Source: Thermoguttaceae bacterium (lineage in GTDB: Bacteria > Planctomycetota > Planctomycetia > Pirellulales > Thermoguttaceae). From it: a DNA stretch of 6,596 bases. The stretch lies in assembly GCA_024653385.1 (NCBI GenBank), contig JANLFZ010000029.1, positions 16,425 through 23,020 of the forward strand, read 5' to 3'. How positions within the stretch are numbered: position 1 is the first letter of the stretch; each line of letters begins with the position of its first letter. The notes under the pieces are model-generated. The model saw only the letters and a list, made by a program, of their open reading frames with translations. It was not told the DNA's origin and did not search any database. A program made the position numbers and the translations under genes. Positions 6,448 through 6,596 of this stretch are shown piece after piece.

Positions 6448-6596
6448 TCAGAACACGAATTCCAGGGTAGCCAGGGCCCCTTGATAGAACGAGGTGGCCG
6501 AACTGTAGATGGCGGCCGACGGAACCGTCACGTCGACCGAAGCGCTTTGATCGGGCGCCAGGGCCACGCCGTGGACCCAGATCCTCTGGGTCCACG
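6448..6596 (-). CDS. C-terminal end of an unrecognised protein, 5'-partial
   Basis: On the minus strand, reading codons from base 6594, 48 sense codons run to a TGA at 6450-6448. The visible tail begins WTQRIWVHGVALAPDQ and ends QGALATLEFVF. I accept this frame over a longer overlapping open frame (6595-6368) because its third positions are mostly G or C and its composition is protein-like, whereas the longer frame is Arg/Gly-rich. The alternating hydrophobic and small polar residues (SVDVTVPSAAIYSSA) suggest beta-strands of an exported or surface protein. The start, length and family are outside the window. A perfect 11-bp inverted repeat lies in its first codons here. It is on the same strand as the kinase, but the 168-bp gap argues against tight coupling. 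Confidence 0.65.
   Translation of the reverse strand, partial: WTQRIWVHGVALAPDQSASVDVTVPSAAIYSSATSFYQGALATLEFVF
6570..6596. repeat. Perfect 11-bp inverted repeat at the right edge
   Basis: CGTGGACCCAG (6570-6580) and CTGGGTCCACG (6586-6596) are exact reverse complements separated by 5 nt. The next base outward would fall beyond the window, so the arms may be longer. It lies within the partial coding sequence, encoding part of WTQRIWVHG. Confidence 0.7.

Noticed and set aside
6368..6595. 75-codon open frame at the right edge
   Set aside because: Its translation is Arg/Gly-rich and it crosses the intergenic repeats. A different frame ending at 6448 has better codon bias and composition.
1..6596. 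CRISPR array, tRNA, rRNA, insertion sequence or transposase
   Set aside because: I saw no spaced direct repeats, no cloverleaf or ribosomal RNA signature, and no transposase-like frame.

Overview
The window is GC-rich (by eye about two-thirds G+C), with strongly GC-biased third codon positions in every gene I accept. It shows a large exporter, a secreted heparinase II/III-type protein, a secreted serine esterase and a small soluble histidine kinase. Two genes have clear Shine-Dalgarno sites, one of them before a GTG start, and one has none. This mix suits a free-living, polysaccharide-degrading bacterium; Planctomycetota is my best guess, but no marker gene confirms it.

Layout: (1) 1-2484, plus strand: the C-terminal ~827 residues of an RND-superfamily efflux permease, whose N-terminus lies left of the window. 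(2) 2485-2576: a short convergent gap with a GC-rich hairpin. (3) 2577-3344, minus strand: a secreted alpha/beta-hydrolase. (4) 3438-5366, minus strand: a secreted heparinase II/III-family protein, with a good GTG-proximal ribosome binding site and a plausible sigma70 promoter in the 130-bp gap upstream. (5) 5497-6279, minus strand: a soluble NarL-type sensor histidine kinase. (6) 6280-6447: an intergenic stretch holding an unusual set of co-centred inverted repeats. (7) 6448-6596, minus strand: the last 48 codons of an unrecognised protein running off the right edge. These codons lie in a different frame from the longest open frame there.

How the genes may work together: the heparinase-like protein and the esterase share a strand, are 93 bp apart and both carry signal peptides. 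They read as a two-gene extracytoplasmic module for degrading a uronic-acid-containing, probably ester-decorated polysaccharide. The kinase lies just upstream on the same strand but is separated by a hairpin and a candidate promoter, so control of the module is only a possibility. No response regulator is visible. The RND permease is convergent with this block and probably belongs to a separate efflux operon with its periplasmic adaptor off the left edge.

I see no convincing new multi-gene system. The most unusual structure is non-coding: nested inverted repeats at 6319-6442 and a perfect 11-bp inverted repeat at the right edge that shares a 9-mer with them.
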